Origin: Nocardia rhizosphaerihabitans
Lineage (GTDB): Bacteria > Actinomycetota > Actinomycetes > Mycobacteriales > Mycobacteriaceae
DNA: 64,000 nucleotides
Assembly (NCBI RefSeq): GCF_014646295.1
Contig: NZ_BMNE01000001.1
Location: 1,240,001 to 1,304,000 of the forward strand
Direction: 5' to 3'
Shown piece by piece: positions 7,731 to 17,712 of the stretch. Made by a program: the position numbers and the translations under genes. A model generated the notes under the pieces. It saw nothing but the letters and a program-made list of their open reading frames with translations. It was not told the DNA's origin and did no database searches. Within the stretch, counting starts at the first letter, position 1. Every line of letters starts with the position of its first letter.

Positions 7731-10228
7731 TGGGCAGATTCTCCTCGAAATCCGGGCAGGTCGACGAGCACCGTCAGACCGCCGCCGGGGGTCGGTTCGG
7801 CGTGGACGGTGCCGTCCATCGCTTCGACGAAGCCGCGGACGACCGACAGGCCCAGGCCGACGCCGGTGGTGTTGTCGCGGTCGCCGAGGCGCTGGAACGG
7901 TTCGAACAGCTGCTCCTCGGTGCCGGCCGGGACGCCGGGTCCGACATCGACGACGGCGATCGAGACCCGGTCGCCGTCGTGTTCGGCGGTTACCCGCACC
8001 GGTGTCTCACGGCCGGAATGGCGCAGCGCGTTGTCGATCAGATTGGCCAGCACACGCTCGAGCAGCCCGCTGTCGGCGAGCACGGAAACCTCCCCGACCT
8101 CGACCTTCACCCGGTCCATCGCCGCCCGGCGCAGCCCACGGGTGCCCATGCCGACGCTGACCAGCGCGCGATGCACGGCCTCGTCCATGTACACCTGGCG
8201 CAGCTGCGGGGTGACGACGCCGACGGCGAGCCGGGACGAGTCGAGCAGATTGCCCACCAACGCCGTCAGCTGGTCGACCGACTCCTCGATCGCCTCGAGC
8301 AGCTCACCGGTGTCCTCCGGCGAGAACTCGATGTCGTCGCTGCGCAAGCTGGACACGGCCGCTTTCGCCCCGGCCAGCGGGGTGCGCAGATCGTGGCTGA
8401 CCGCCGACAGCAGGGCCCGGCGTAACCGATCCGCTTCCAGCAGCGCCGCCGCCGCACTGGCCTCCTCGGCCAGCCTCGCCTGCCGGACAAGCCCGACCGC
8501 CTGATTGGCGACCGCGTTGAGCACCGGCCGGTCGGTCGAGTCGATCGACCGGCCCGCCAGCAGCAGGTGGCTCTGCGCGTCCCCCGCCTCGATGACCGTC
8601 TCGGCCTCCGACGGCCGCATCGGCGGCTCCGGCCCCACCGCGGCCGCGATCTGATCGCCGCACTGCACGCTCACCGCGCGCTGCCCGTAGGTCTCGCGGA
8701 CCTGCTCGAGCAGGTTCGGCAGGTCGGCGCCCTGCAGCACCGAACCGGCGAACATGGTCAGCAGTTCCGCCTCGCGGGAAGCCTTGCGCGCCTGCACTGT
8801 CCGCTTGGCCGCCACGTCGACCAGCGCGGCGACGGCGACGGCGACGATGAGCAGCACGACCACGGTGACGAAATTGTCCGGCTCGGCGATGGTGAAGCTG
8901 TAGCGCGGTTCGGTGTAGTACCAGTTCAGCAGCAGCCCCGACAGCAGCGCCGACAGCCCGGCCGGCACCACGCCACCGAACAGCGCCACCGCGACGACCC
9001 CGACGAAGAACATGGCGCTGAGTCCGCCCAGTTTCAGCCAGCCGTCGAGGAGGACACCGCAGATCACGCTCACCAGCACCGGCACGACGATCGCGGCCAG
9101 CCACGCGGTGACCGGGCGGCGCGGACGCAGCCAATGCCTGCGCACCCCCCGGTTGGCTTCCTCGTGGGTCACCATGTGCACGTCGATCTTCCCGGACCGT
9201 TGCACCACGGTGGAGCCGATGCCCTCGTCGAGCATCCTCGCCCACCGCGACCGCCGCGACGTGCCGAGCACCAGCTGGGTCGCGTTGACTTCCCGTGCGA
9301 ATTCGAGCAGCGCGGTGGGCACGTCGTCACCGGTGACGGTGTGCAGCGACGCGTCGAGACCGGCGGCGAGTTCGCGCAGCTTGGCCATCCGCTCGGCCGA
9401 CACCCCGGCCAGCCCGTCGCCGCGCACCACGTGCACCACGACCAGATCGGCGCTGGACTTCGACGCGATCCGTCCGGCCCGGCGCACGACCGTCTCCGAT
9501 TCCGGCCCGCCGGTCACCGCGACGACCACCCGCTCGCGGGCCTCCCACAGCTCGGTGATCTTGTGGTCGGCGCGGTATCTGGCGAGCGCGGCGTCGACCT
9601 GATCGGCCAGCCACAGCAGCGCGAGTTCCCGCAATGCGGTCAGATTGCCGGGGCGGAAGTAGTTGCGCAGCGCCGCGTCGACCTTGTCGGCCGCGTAGAC
9701 ATTGCCGTGCGAGAGCCTGCGCCGCAACGCTTCCGGCGTGAGGTCGACGAGCTCCACCTGATCGGCGGCACGGACGACCGCATCGGGCACCGTCTCGCGC
9801 TGCTCGATCCCGGTGATCTGCTGGACCACGTCGTTGAGGCTCTCGAGGTGCTGCACATTGACCGTCGAGATGACGTCGATGCCCGCGTCGAGCACCTGCT
9901 CCACGTCCTGCCAGCGCTTCTCGTGCACGCTGCCCGGCGCGTTCGTGTGCGCCAGCTCGTCGACGAGCACCACCGCGGGCTTACGGGCCAGCACAGCATC
10001 GACGTCGAGCTCGGGCAGCTCGGTCCCCCGGTACGTGATCAGCTTCGGCGGAATCCGCTCGATGCCTTCGAGCAGTTCGGCGGTCTTCTTCCGGCCGTGC
10101 GTCTCCACGACGGCAGCGACCACATCGCGGCCGCGTTCCAGCCGCCGATGCGCTTCGCCGAGCATGGCGTAGGTCTTGCCCACGCCCGGCGCCGCACCGA
10201 GGTAGATGCGCAGCTGTCCGCGTTTCAC
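7727..10228 (-). CDS. kdpD: KdpD, potassium/turgor sensor histidine kinase
   Basis: A full-length 833-residue KdpD. In order: the KdpD domain with Walker-type GAAPGVGKT (11-19) and VLVDELAHTNAPG; a universal-stress-like domain (about 240-360); four closely spaced transmembrane helices (about 390-490); a GAF-like region; the dimerisation domain with SHDLRTPLAG (His about 612); and an HATPase domain with NLIDNALRHS and GVGLGLSVV. It senses potassium limitation and phosphorylates KdpE. The start is GTG at 10226-10228, overlapping the stop of a 60-codon membrane ORF. kdpD and kdpE form a unit divergent from kdpFABC. Confidence 0.96.
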   Translation of the reverse strand: MKRGQLRIYLGAAPGVGKTYAMLGEAHRRLERGRDVVAAVVETHGRKKTAELLEGIERIPPKLITYRGTELPELDVDAVLARKPAVVLVDELAHTNAPGSVHEKRWQDVEQVLDAGIDVISTVNVQHLESLNDVVQQITGIEQRETVPDAVVRAADQVELVDLTPEALRRRLSHGNVYAADKVDAALRNYFRPGNLTALRELALLWLADQVDAALARYRADHKITELWEARERVVVAVTGGPESETVVRRAGRIASKSSADLVVVHVVRGDGLAGVSAERMAKLRELAAGLDASLHTVTGDDVPTALLEFAREVNATQLVLGTSRRSRWARMLDEGIGSTVVQRSGKIDVHMVTHEEANRGVRRHWLRPRRPVTAWLAAIVVPVLVSVICGVLLDGWLKLGGLSAMFFVGVVAVALFGGVVPAGLSALLSGLLLNWYYTEPRYSFTIAEPDNFVTVVVLLIVAVAVAALVDVAAKRTVQARKASREAELLTMFAGSVLQGADLPNLLEQVRETYGQRAVSVQCGDQIAAAVGPEPPMRPSEAETVIEAGDAQSHLLLAGRSIDSTDRPVLNAVANQAVGLVRQARLAEEASAAAALLEADRLRRALLSAVSHDLRTPLAGAKAAVSSLRSDDIEFSPEDTGELLEAIEESVDQLTALVGNLLDSSRLAVGVVTPQLRQVYMDEAVHRALVSVGMGTRGLRRAAMDRVKVEVGEVSVLADSGLLERVLANLIDNALRHSGRETPVRVTAEHDGDRVSIAVVDVGPGVPAGTEEQLFEPFQRLGDRDNTTGVGLGLSVVRGFVEAMDGTVHAEPTPGGGLTVLVDLPGFRGESAQ

Positions 10229-10407
10229 CTGTCCATCATCGCGTGTCGACGCTCCGGAGCCTGCGGGCGCACCGGCAACACACCGACTGTCACCATCGGC
10301 GCGTGCGAGGTGTTCAGCCTGCCGAGCACCCGGATCAGCAGCAGCGATGCGACGAAACCGAAAATCACCGCGAGGGTCACCACAGACACCGCGATCTCAC
10401 TTTCCAT
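10225..10407 (-). CDS. Small single-pass membrane protein upstream of kdpD
   Basis: A 60-residue ORF starting at an ATG (10405-10407) with one strong hydrophobic helix near the N-terminus (about residues 5-27, VSVVTLAVIFGFVASLLLI) and a basic C-terminus. Its TGA overlaps the kdpD GTG by four bases, the same coupling seen between kdpD and kdpE. No clear Shine-Dalgarno sequence is visible, so leaderless or alternative initiation is possible. It would be the first gene of the kdpDE transcript. I do not recognise a family. The tight overlap and membrane character argue for a real gene with a possible accessory role in Kdp sensing (inference). Confidence 0.5.
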   Translation of the reverse strand: MESEIAVSVVTLAVIFGFVASLLLIRVLGRLNTSHAPMVTVGVLPVRPQAPERRHAMMDR

Positions 10408-10474
10408 GGACAAGGGACCGGCGGCGACCGCCGGTGCACCTTTGTATCCGCGCGAATGCCGCCTGATCTCGATC

Positions 10475-10557
10475 TTTACGGAGTGTTGACGGCTATCCGG
10501 CCTGCCTTGACGGCATCCTCACACCCGCCACCGGGCATCGCGTCAACATTCCGCAAA
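10475..10557. promoter_or_regulatory. Inverted-repeat regulatory region between kdpDE and kdpFABC
   Basis: TTTACGGAGTGTTGACG (10475-10491) and CGTCAACATTCCGCAAA (10541-10557) are reverse complements at 15 of 17 positions, separated by 49 bases. The octamer TTGACGGC also occurs as a direct repeat at 10486-10493 and 10507-10514, 21 bases apart (two helical turns). The region lies between the two divergent kdp units and is the obvious place for KdpE binding. The KdpE identity is inferred; the repeats are seen directly. Confidence 0.65.
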
Positions 10558-10662
10558 GGCCGTGCCGCCCGGCGCCAAGAAGTCGTAAGGAATCCACGCC
10601 GAGGCCTGATCCGGCGTTTCACTCACCTAGGCGCTCCACCTCGGAGCGCAAGGAGGTTGGAA

Positions 10663-10746
10663 ATGTCTGTCGTGGTGTTCACGGTGCTCACCGTGGCGAT
10701 CTTCGCGCTGCTGGGCGTGATCCAGCGAGGGGTGGAGAAGCTGTGA
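10663..10746 (+). CDS. 27-residue membrane peptide, first ORF of the kdpFABC transcript
   Basis: A 27-residue ORF with one hydrophobic helix followed by QRGVEKL. It has a near-perfect ribosome binding site (AAGGAGG, seven bases before the ATG). Its TGA overlaps the kdpF GTG start (GTGA), the same junction type as elsewhere in this locus. It is distinct from KdpF, which follows and carries the usual LLFPERF ending. The strong initiation site and the coupling argue that it is translated. It may be a second small Kdp subunit or a leader that couples translation to kdpF; function unknown. Confidence 0.6.
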   Translation: MSVVVFTVLTVAIFALLGVIQRGVEKL

Positions 10747-10829
10747 TCGCGAACCTTGTCGGTCTGGCTCTGGCCATCCTCGTCGCCGTGTACATGGTCG
10801 CGGCGCTGCTCTTCCCCGAGAGGTTCTAG
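10743..10829 (+). CDS. kdpF: KdpF, small stabilising subunit of the Kdp ATPase
   Basis: A 28-residue single-helix peptide (VIANLVGLALAILVAVYMV then AALLFPERF) matching the KdpF pattern, whose conserved end is LFPE(R/K)F. KdpF stabilises the KdpABC complex at the membrane. The GTG start overlaps the preceding peptide's stop, and the TAG is followed immediately by the kdpA GTG. Confidence 0.85.
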   Translation: MIANLVGLALAILVAVYMVAALLFPERF

Positions 10830-12500
10830 GTGAACACGACAACAGCGGGGATCGCGTTCGTCGCGGCCCTGGTCATTACGCTGGCCCTGGTACACGTGCC
10901 GCTCGGCGACTACATGTACCGGGTCTACAGCAGCGACAAGCACTCCCGCGCCGAGCGACTGATCTATCGCGCCATCGGCGCGAAACCCGAAGTCGAGCAG
11001 ACCTGGCCGGTCTACGCCCGCAGCGTGCTGGCGTTCTCGGCGGTGGGCATCTTGTTCCTGTTCTTCTTCCAGCTGGCGCAGGGCGCGCTGCCACTGCACC
11101 TGAACGACCCCGGCACCGAGATGACCCCGGCGCTGGCCTGGAACACCGCCGTCAGCTTCGTCACCAATACGAACTGGCAGAACTATTCCGGCGAGTCCAC
11201 CCAGGGTCACCTGGTGCAGATGGCCGGCCTGGCGGTGCAGAACTTCGTCTCCGCGGCCGTCGGCATGGCGGTGGCGGTGGCGCTGGTGCGCGGCTTCGCC
11301 CGCCGCCACACCGGGGAGCTCGGCAACTTCTGGGTGGACCTGGTGCGCGGCAGCCTGCGAATCCTGCTGCCGATCGCGTTCCTCTTCGCGATCGTGCTGA
11401 TCGCCGGCGGTGTCATCCAGAACTTCCACCTGCACGATCAGGTCGCCCAGACCCTCGGCGGCGCAGAGCAGACGCTGACCGGCGGCCCGGTCGCGAGCCA
11501 GGAAGTCATCAAGGAGCTCGGCACCAACGGTGGCGGCTTCTACAACGTCAACTCCGCGCACCCCTTCGAGAACGCGAGCACCTGGACGAACCTCCTGGAG
11601 ATCTTCCTGTTGCTGGTGATCGCCTTCTCGCTGCCGCGCACGTTCGGCCGGATGGTCGGCAGCACCAAGCAGGGCTACGCGATCGTGGCGGTGATGGGCA
11701 CCATCGCGCTCACCAGCATCGCGCTGACCAACCTGTTCCAGCTCCAGCACCACGGCACGGTGCCGACCGCGATCGGCGCGTCCATGGAGGGCGTGGAAAC
11801 TCGCTTCGGCGTCGCGAATTCGGCCACGTTCGGCGCGGCGACGACGCTCACCTCCACCGGTGCCGTCGATTCGTTCCACGATTCCTACACCAGCCTGGGC
11901 GGCATGATGCTGCTGTTCAACATGCAGCTGGGCGAGGTTGCCCCCGGCGGCGTCGGCTCCGGTCTCTACGGCATGCTGATTCTGGCTGTGATCACGGTGT
12001 TCGTGGCAGGCCTGATGGTCGGCCGCACGCCCGAGTACCTGGGCAAGAAGATCACGCCGCGCGAGATCAAGCTCGCGGCGTCGTACTTCCTGGTGAGCCC
12101 GCTGATCGTGCTGATCGGCACGTCCATCGCGATGGCCATGCCCGGCCAGCGCGCGGGCATGCTCAACAGCGGCCCGCACGGTCTCTCGGAAGTGCTGTAC
12201 GCCTTCACCTCCGCGGCCAACAACAACGGTTCCGCCTTCGCCGGACTCACCGGCAACACCGAGTGGTTCAACACCGCGCTCGGCCTGGCGATGGTGTTCG
12301 GGCGGTTCCTGCCGATCATCTTCGTGCTGGCGCTGGCCGGTTCACTAGCCCAGCAGGGCACCACTCCCGCGTCGATCGGCACGCTGCCGACGCACCGGCC
12401 GCAGTTCGTCGGCATGGTCGTCGGCGTGACGGTGATCCTGGTCGCGCTCACCTTCCTGCCCGCCCTCGCGCTCGGGCCGCTCGCCGAAGGAATCCACTGA
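10830..12500 (+). CDS. kdpA: KdpA, potassium-translocating subunit
   Basis: A 556-residue polytopic membrane protein (about ten helices) of the Kdp channel-like subunit, which selects and passes K+. Selectivity-filter-type motifs recur, for example [25 protein letters not shown] and [11 protein letters not shown]. Length is typical for the family. The GTG start at 10830 follows the kdpF stop without a gap. The gene is followed by kdpB one base after its stop. Confidence 0.97.
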   Translation: MNTTTAGIAFVAALVITLALVHVPLGDYMYRVYSSDKHSRAERLIYRAIGAKPEVEQTWPVYARSVLAFSAVGILFLFFFQLAQGALPLHLNDPGTEMTPALAWNTAVSFVTNTNWQNYSGESTQGHLVQMAGLAVQNFVSAAVGMAVAVALVRGFARRHTGELGNFWVDLVRGSLRILLPIAFLFAIVLIAGGVIQNFHLHDQVAQTLGGAEQTLTGGPVASQEVIKELGTNGGGFYNVNSAHPFENASTWTNLLEIFLLLVIAFSLPRTFGRMVGSTKQGYAIVAVMGTIALTSIALTNLFQLQHHGTVPTAIGASMEGVETRFGVANSATFGAATTLTSTGAVDSFHDSYTSLGGMMLLFNMQLGEVAPGGVGSGLYGMLILAVITVFVAGLMVGRTPEYLGKKITPREIKLAASYFLVSPLIVLIGTSIAMAMPGQRAGMLNSGPHGLSEVLYAFTSAANNNGSAFAGLTGNTEWFNTALGLAMVFGRFLPIIFVLALAGSLAQQGTTPASIGTLPTHRPQFVGMVVGVTVILVALTFLPALALGPLAEGIH

Positions 12501-12501
12501 G

Positions 12502-14649
12502 ATGACAAGTCCCACCCTCGAAACACCGGCCGCGCCGCGGCCCGAGCACCGCACCAAGGGTGTCCAGAAGGGCGTCCTGGATCCGAAGCTGCTGCTCACC
12601 TCCCTGCCCGACGCGCTGCGCAAGCTGGACCCGCGCACGCTGTGGAAGAACCCCGTCATGCTGATCGTCGAGATCGGCGCGGTGTGGTCGACCATCCTCG
12701 CCATCGCCGATCCGAGCTTCTTCGCCTGGGCGATCGTGGTCTGGCTGTGGCTCACCGTCGTCTTCGCCAACCTGGCCGAGGCCGTCGCGGAGGGGCGTGG
12801 CAAAGCGCAGGCCGACACCCTGCGAAAGGCCAAGACCGACACCGTCGCTCGCCGTCTGGCCGACTGGAGTCCCGGTGGCCGCATCATCGAGGAAAGGGTC
12901 GCCGCGACCGAACTGCGCCGCGGTGACCATGTCGTCGTCGAGGCAGGCCAGGTCATCCCGGGTGACGGCGATGTCGTCGAAGGCATTGCCTCGGTGGACG
13001 AATCGGCCATCACCGGTGAGTCCGCCCCGGTCATCCGCGAATCCGGCGGCGACCGTTCGGCCGTCACCGGCGGCACCACGGTGCTCTCGGACCGGATCGT
13101 CGTCAAGATCACCCAGGAACCCGGCGCCAGCTTCATCGACAAGATGATCGCGCTCGTCGAAGGCGCCAGCCGCCAGAAGACACCGAACGAGATCGCGCTC
13201 AATATCCTGCTGGCCGCGCTCACGATCATCTTCGTCTTCGCGGTCACCACGTTGCAGCCCCTCGCGATCTTCGCCAAGTCGAACAACCCCGGTGTGCCGG
13301 ACACTTCGGCGCTGGACGCGCACGGCATCACCGGCATCGTGCTGGTCTCCCTGCTGGTCTGCCTCATCCCGACCACCATCGGCGCGCTGCTCTCGGCCAT
13401 CGGCATCGCGGGCATGGACCGCCTCGTCCAGCGCAACGTGCTGGCCATGTCGGGCCGCGCGGTGGAAGCCGCCGGAGATGTGAACACGCTGCTGCTCGAC
13501 AAGACCGGCACCATCACCCTCGGCAACCGCCAGGCGGCCGAATTCGTCCCGATGCCGGGCATTCTCGACGACGAACTCGCCGACGCCGCCCAGCTGTCGA
13601 GCCTGGCCGACGAGACGCCGGAGGGGCGCTCGATCGTCGTGTTCGCCAAGCAGACGTTCGACAAGCGCGAACGCAGCGCGGGCGAACTGCCCGGTGCGAC
13701 GTGGGTGGAGTTCACCGCGCAGACCCGCATGTCGGGTGTGAACCTGGCCGACGGGCACCAGCTGCGCAAGGGGGCAGCCGGTGCGGTCACCGAATGGGTT
13801 CGCGCCCGAGGAGGCTTGGTGCCGGAGCAGGCGGCGGTGATCGTCGACGGCATCTCCGCCTCGGGCGGCACGCCGCTGGTGGTCGGTGAGCTCAAGGACG
13901 GCACCCCGCGGCTGCTCGGCGTCATCCATCTCAAGGACGTCGTCAAGCAGGGCATGCGAGAACGCTTCGACGAGATGCGCCGCATGGGCATCCGCACGGT
14001 CATGATCACCGGCGACAACCCGCTGACCGCCAAGGCGATCGCCGACGAAGCCGGCGTGGACGACTTCCTCGCCGAGGCGACGCCGGAGGACAAACTCGCC
14101 CTGATCAAGTCCGAACAGGACGGCGGCCGCCTGGTCGCCATGACCGGCGACGGCACCAACGACGCCCCCGCACTGGCCCAGGCCGACGTGGGCGTGGCGA
14201 TGAACACCGGCACCTCGGCCGCCAAAGAGGCGGGCAACATGGTCGACCTGGACTCGGACCCGACCAAGCTGATCGAGATCGTCGAGATCGGCAAGCAGTT
14301 GCTGATCACCCGCGGCGCGCTCACCACGTTCTCCATCGCCAACGACATCGCCAAGTACTTCGCCATCATTCCGGCGTTGTTCGTGGCGCTGTTCCCCGGC
14401 CTGGACGCGCTCAACATCATGCGCCTGGCCAGCCCGCAGTCGGCGATCCTGTCCGCGGTCATCTTCAACGCGATCATCATAGTGGCGCTCATCCCGCTGG
14501 CGCTGCGCGGTGTCGACTACCGGCCGAGCAATGCCTCGAAGTTGTTGAGCCGCAACCTGACGATCTACGGCCTCGGCGGCATCATCGCGCCGTTCCTCGG
14601 CATCAAGATCATCGACCTGCTCGTCCAACTCCTCCCCGGGATGTCCTGA
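12502..14649 (+). CDS. kdpB: KdpB, P-type ATPase catalytic subunit
   Basis: A 715-residue P-type ATPase that hydrolyses ATP to drive K+ uptake with KdpA. Visible hallmarks are the actuator TGES, the phosphorylation motif DKTGT (Asp about residue 333), the nucleotide-binding region (KGAAGAV), and the hinge [19 protein letters not shown]. Seven or so membrane helices flank these domains. The ATG at 12502 lies one base after the kdpA TGA, and kdpC begins one base after its own stop. Confidence 0.98.
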   Translation: MTSPTLETPAAPRPEHRTKGVQKGVLDPKLLLTSLPDALRKLDPRTLWKNPVMLIVEIGAVWSTILAIADPSFFAWAIVVWLWLTVVFANLAEAVAEGRGKAQADTLRKAKTDTVARRLADWSPGGRIIEERVAATELRRGDHVVVEAGQVIPGDGDVVEGIASVDESAITGESAPVIRESGGDRSAVTGGTTVLSDRIVVKITQEPGASFIDKMIALVEGASRQKTPNEIALNILLAALTIIFVFAVTTLQPLAIFAKSNNPGVPDTSALDAHGITGIVLVSLLVCLIPTTIGALLSAIGIAGMDRLVQRNVLAMSGRAVEAAGDVNTLLLDKTGTITLGNRQAAEFVPMPGILDDELADAAQLSSLADETPEGRSIVVFAKQTFDKRERSAGELPGATWVEFTAQTRMSGVNLADGHQLRKGAAGAVTEWVRARGGLVPEQAAVIVDGISASGGTPLVVGELKDGTPRLLGVIHLKDVVKQGMRERFDEMRRMGIRTVMITGDNPLTAKAIADEAGVDDFLAEATPEDKLALIKSEQDGGRLVAMTGDGTNDAPALAQADVGVAMNTGTSAAKEAGNMVDLDSDPTKLIEIVEIGKQLLITRGALTTFSIANDIAKYFAIIPALFVALFPGLDALNIMRLASPQSAILSAVIFNAIIIVALIPLALRGVDYRPSNASKLLSRNLTIYGLGGIIAPFLGIKIIDLLVQLLPGMS

Positions 14650-14650
14650 A

Positions 14651-15520
14651 ATGCGTATGTCAACCTGGATCCGCCAGCACCTGGCCGCCCTGCGCGCCCT
14701 GCTCGTGCTGACCGTGATCACCGGAATCATGTACCCCGTCGCGGTTTTCGTGGTCGCGCAACTGCCCGGACTGAACGACAAGGCCGACGGCTCGCTCCTC
14801 GAGCGAGACGGAAAGCTGGTGGGCTCCAGCCTGATCGGGCAGTCGTTCACCGACGCCGACGGCAAGGCCATGGTGCAGTACTTCCAGAGCCGCCCGTCGG
14901 CCGCGGGCGACGGCTACGACCCGCTGTCCACCGCGGCGAGCAACCTGGGCCCGGAGGACATCGTCGATACGGCCGCCCGCACCAGCCTGCTCACCACCGT
15001 GTGCACCCGCTCGAAGGAGGTCGGCGACCGTGAGGGGGTCGACGGCGCGCGCCAGTTCTGCACGAAAGACGGTGTGGGGGCGGTCCTCTCGGTGATCGGG
15101 CCACGCGACGCCGACGGCGACGTGTCCCGGCCGGTGCAGGTGGTCAGCGTCAACGAGCTCTGCCCGGCGCAGCCGTTCCTCGCCACGTTCCGCGGTGTCG
15201 CCGTGGAGTGCGCGCAGGAGGGCCAGGACTACTCGGTCGGCCGGATCATCCCGATCCTCGGTGACGCCCCGGCCGATGCCGCGGTGCCCGCCGACGCGGT
15301 CACGGCCAGCGGCAGCGGCCTGGACCCGCACATCTCCCCCGAGTACGCGGCCATCCAGGTCGAGCGGGTGGCGAAGGCGCGCGGCATCACCGCCGACCAG
15401 GTTCGCGAGGTGCTGGACGCGCACACCGACGGGCGCACGCTCGGTTTCCTCGGTGAGCCGCGGGTCAACGTCGTCGAGCTCAATCTCGCACTGGACGAAC
15501 GCTTCCCGTTCCAGGGCTGA
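14651..15520 (+). CDS. kdpC: KdpC, accessory subunit of the Kdp ATPase
   Basis: A 289-residue protein with an N-terminal membrane helix (LLVLTVITGIMYPVAVFVVAQ) and the KdpC motifs GSSLIGQSF, YFQSRPSAAGDGYDP, SGSGLDPHISPEYA and LGEPRVNVVELN. It is about 100 residues longer than E. coli KdpC. The extra part (about residues 105-215, containing four cysteines) is inserted in the periplasm-facing domain, which I believe is usual in actinobacteria. It is the last gene of the operon, with a strong hairpin ten bases after the stop. Confidence 0.95.
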   Translation: MRMSTWIRQHLAALRALLVLTVITGIMYPVAVFVVAQLPGLNDKADGSLLERDGKLVGSSLIGQSFTDADGKAMVQYFQSRPSAAGDGYDPLSTAASNLGPEDIVDTAARTSLLTTVCTRSKEVGDREGVDGARQFCTKDGVGAVLSVIGPRDADGDVSRPVQVVSVNELCPAQPFLATFRGVAVECAQEGQDYSVGRIIPILGDAPADAAVPADAVTASGSGLDPHISPEYAAIQVERVAKARGITADQVREVLDAHTDGRTLGFLGEPRVNVVELNLALDERFPFQG

Positions 15521-15529
15521 GCACAGCGG

Positions 15530-15564
15530 GTCGGGGCCGGATCCAGCACGGATCCGGCCCCGAC
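15530..15564. terminator. Bidirectional terminator hairpin after kdpC
   Basis: GTCGGGGCCGGATCC (15530-15544) pairs perfectly with GGATCCGGCCCCGAC (15550-15564) across a 5-base loop. It lies between the convergent kdpC and debranching-enzyme genes. No U-run follows, as is common in actinobacteria. Confidence 0.85.
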
Positions 15565-15567
15565 GCG

Positions 15568-17712
15568 CTACTCCTCCTCGTCGGTGATCAGCGCCCAGCC
15601 GTCGGGCAGACCCCGCACGGTGACCGCGGACCCGCAGACCTCGATATCGACGGTGACCTCGCCGAGCCGGAACTCCGACATCCGCACGCACCCCCAGGTC
15701 GGCGGCACCTGCGGCCGCAGGGTCAGGGTCTTGGCGGGCACGTCGGGGTCGAGCCCGAGGAACGAGCGCACCAGCAGCAGCGGCGCCGCGCTCGCCCACG
15801 CCTGCGGCGAGCACGAGGTGGGATAGGGCACCGGCGACGCGAAACGGCTACGCGGGAAACCGCAGAACAACTCGGGCAGCCTGCCGTCGAACGCGGCCGC
15901 GGCGTCGAGCAGTCCGGCCGACAGCTTGGTCGCCAGTTCCACCGCGCCAGGGACGTGCTGGTAGCGCATGAGCCCGGCGACCGCGATCGCCGTGTCGTGC
16001 GGCCACACCGACCCGCTGTGATAGCTCATCGGGTTGTAGGCGCCCATGCTCGACGACAGCGTGCGCAGGCCGAAGCCGGAATCCATCTCCGCCTTGGCCA
16101 GGTTCTCGATCAGGAGCTCGGCATGCTCGTCGGTGGCGATGCCCGACCAGAGACAGTGCGCGGCATTGCTGGTCAACGCGTCGACCTGCCGCTTGCTGCC
16201 GTCCAAAGCCACGGCGTACCAGCCGCACTGGGGTAGCCAGAACTGCTCGGCGAACTTGGTCCGCAAATCGGCTGCGCGCTCGCGCATCCGGGCGGCCAGG
16301 GCGGGATCGTCGAACGCGTCGGCCAGCTCGGCCCTGGCCAGGTAGGCCGCGTACACATACCCCTGCACCTCGCACAGCGCGATCGGTGCCTGCGCGATAT
16401 GTCCTGCGGCGTCGTTGATCCCGTCGAAGCTGTCCTTCCAGCCCTGGTTGATCAGACCGCGATCGGTGGCGCGCACGTACTCGACGAAGCCGTCGTCGTC
16501 GCGGTCGCCGAAGTCGGTGATCCAGCCGATCGCCGCGTCCGCCGCGGGCAGCAAGGTCGCGATGGAGGCCGGATCAGCGCCCCAGCGCAGACATTCGGCG
16601 AGCAGCATCACGAACAGCGGTGTGGCGTCGACGGTTCCGTAGTAGATCTGGCCGCCCAGTACCTGCCCGACCGCGGGACCGCGCCGCATTTCGTGCATGA
16701 TCCGGCCCGGCTCCTCTTCCACCAGCGGATCGACCGTCTGGCCCTGCAATTCGGCCAGCTGCTGCAGCGTGCCGAGCGCGAGATCGGTCTCCAGCGGCAG
16801 CGACATCCATGCCGTGAGCAGGGAGTCTCGGCCGAACAGTGTCATGAACCAGGGCGCGCCCGCCGCGACGAACGGCCTGCCGGTGCCCGAATCGGGCTGG
16901 ATCTGCAAGGCGCCGAGGTCACTTTCGCTGCGGCGCAGTATCTGATTGAGCAGGCCCGAATCGGCGGAGATGTCGGTGGCGGTGGCCCGCCACGCCTGGA
17001 TCTTGCGCACCGGCTCACTGGCCCGGTACCGCTCGCCCGGGGTGCCCTGGGTTTGCGGGCGCTGCGCGGCGCCCGCGGGCTGGGCGGTGATCTCGGTCTG
17101 CCAGCGTCCGCCCGCCGGGACGACGACGCGCCAGATCATGGTGCCGTTCAGCACCATCGGCTCGACGGTCGAGGTGAGCGCGAGCCCGCGCGAGAGGTCG
17201 GCCCGGTCGTGCAGCAGCAGTTCGCCGTCGGCGGTCGTCATCTCCGCCCGGTGGCCGCCCATCCGGCCTTCCTTCACCGAGAACAGGTCGACGAAGTCGG
17301 CGTCGACGTGCAGCTCGATCACCACCGCGGTGGCCTCGCGGCTCATGTTCTCCAGCGTGACGAGCTCGTGCATGCCCTCGGCGACGAGCCGGTCGCGCAC
17401 GACGAGCAGAGTGCTGTCGGCCCTGCCCTGCTGCGGGGGCCTTCGCTGCACGAAGCGTGCTGCGAAGGCCTCCGGGCTCAGCACCGACAGCGGTTCGGGC
17501 CGTTTGCCGTCGATCATCAGCTCCCAGCGCGAAATCACCCTGGCGTCACGGAAGAACAGGCCCTGCGGCTTGCCCGGCTCGATATCGCCGAGCCGGTCGG
17601 ACAGGCAGAAGGTGCCGCCTTCGACGAGGGTGACGTTGCCGCCGTTGCCGCCGAGCCCCGCGGGTTCCCCCGCGTTGAACGGGCTCGGCGACGACGTGCT
17701 GTTCAGGCTCAT
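15568..17712 (-). CDS. Amylo-alpha-1,6-glucosidase-like (glycogen debranching family) protein
   Basis: A 714-residue protein. The N-terminal domain (about 25-230) resembles the bacterial glycogen-debranching N-terminal domain (GGTFCLSDRLGDI, PQGLFFRDARVIS). An (alpha/alpha)6 barrel follows, with APWFMTLFGRDSLLTAWM, GWKDSFDGIND, ALCEVQGYVYAAYLARAEL and YHSGSVWPHDTAI, and a beta domain at the end. It probably acts on alpha-glucans or related oligosaccharides; the exact linkage is not evident. The ATG at 17710-17712 overlaps the stop of the GT4 gene (ATGA), so the two enzymes are made together. A pairing of glucan synthesis or extension with trimming is inferred. Confidence 0.85.
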   Translation of the reverse strand: MSLNSTSSPSPFNAGEPAGLGGNGGNVTLVEGGTFCLSDRLGDIEPGKPQGLFFRDARVISRWELMIDGKRPEPLSVLSPEAFAARFVQRRPPQQGRADSTLLVVRDRLVAEGMHELVTLENMSREATAVVIELHVDADFVDLFSVKEGRMGGHRAEMTTADGELLLHDRADLSRGLALTSTVEPMVLNGTMIWRVVVPAGGRWQTEITAQPAGAAQRPQTQGTPGERYRASEPVRKIQAWRATATDISADSGLLNQILRRSESDLGALQIQPDSGTGRPFVAAGAPWFMTLFGRDSLLTAWMSLPLETDLALGTLQQLAELQGQTVDPLVEEEPGRIMHEMRRGPAVGQVLGGQIYYGTVDATPLFVMLLAECLRWGADPASIATLLPAADAAIGWITDFGDRDDDGFVEYVRATDRGLINQGWKDSFDGINDAAGHIAQAPIALCEVQGYVYAAYLARAELADAFDDPALAARMRERAADLRTKFAEQFWLPQCGWYAVALDGSKRQVDALTSNAAHCLWSGIATDEHAELLIENLAKAEMDSGFGLRTLSSSMGAYNPMSYHSGSVWPHDTAIAVAGLMRYQHVPGAVELATKLSAGLLDAAAAFDGRLPELFCGFPRSRFASPVPYPTSCSPQAWASAAPLLLVRSFLGLDPDVPAKTLTLRPQVPPTWGCVRMSEFRLGEVTVDIEVCGSAVTVRGLPDGWALITDEEE

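Noticed and set aside
10414..10662. A c-di-AMP (ydaO-type) riboswitch before kdpFABC
   Set aside because: Such elements precede some actinobacterial potassium and resuscitation genes, but I see no conserved ydaO core here, only the inverted repeats.
12345..14871. Two long minus-strand ORFs over kdpB
   Set aside because: Both are antisense shadows of kdpB without ribosome sites or domains.
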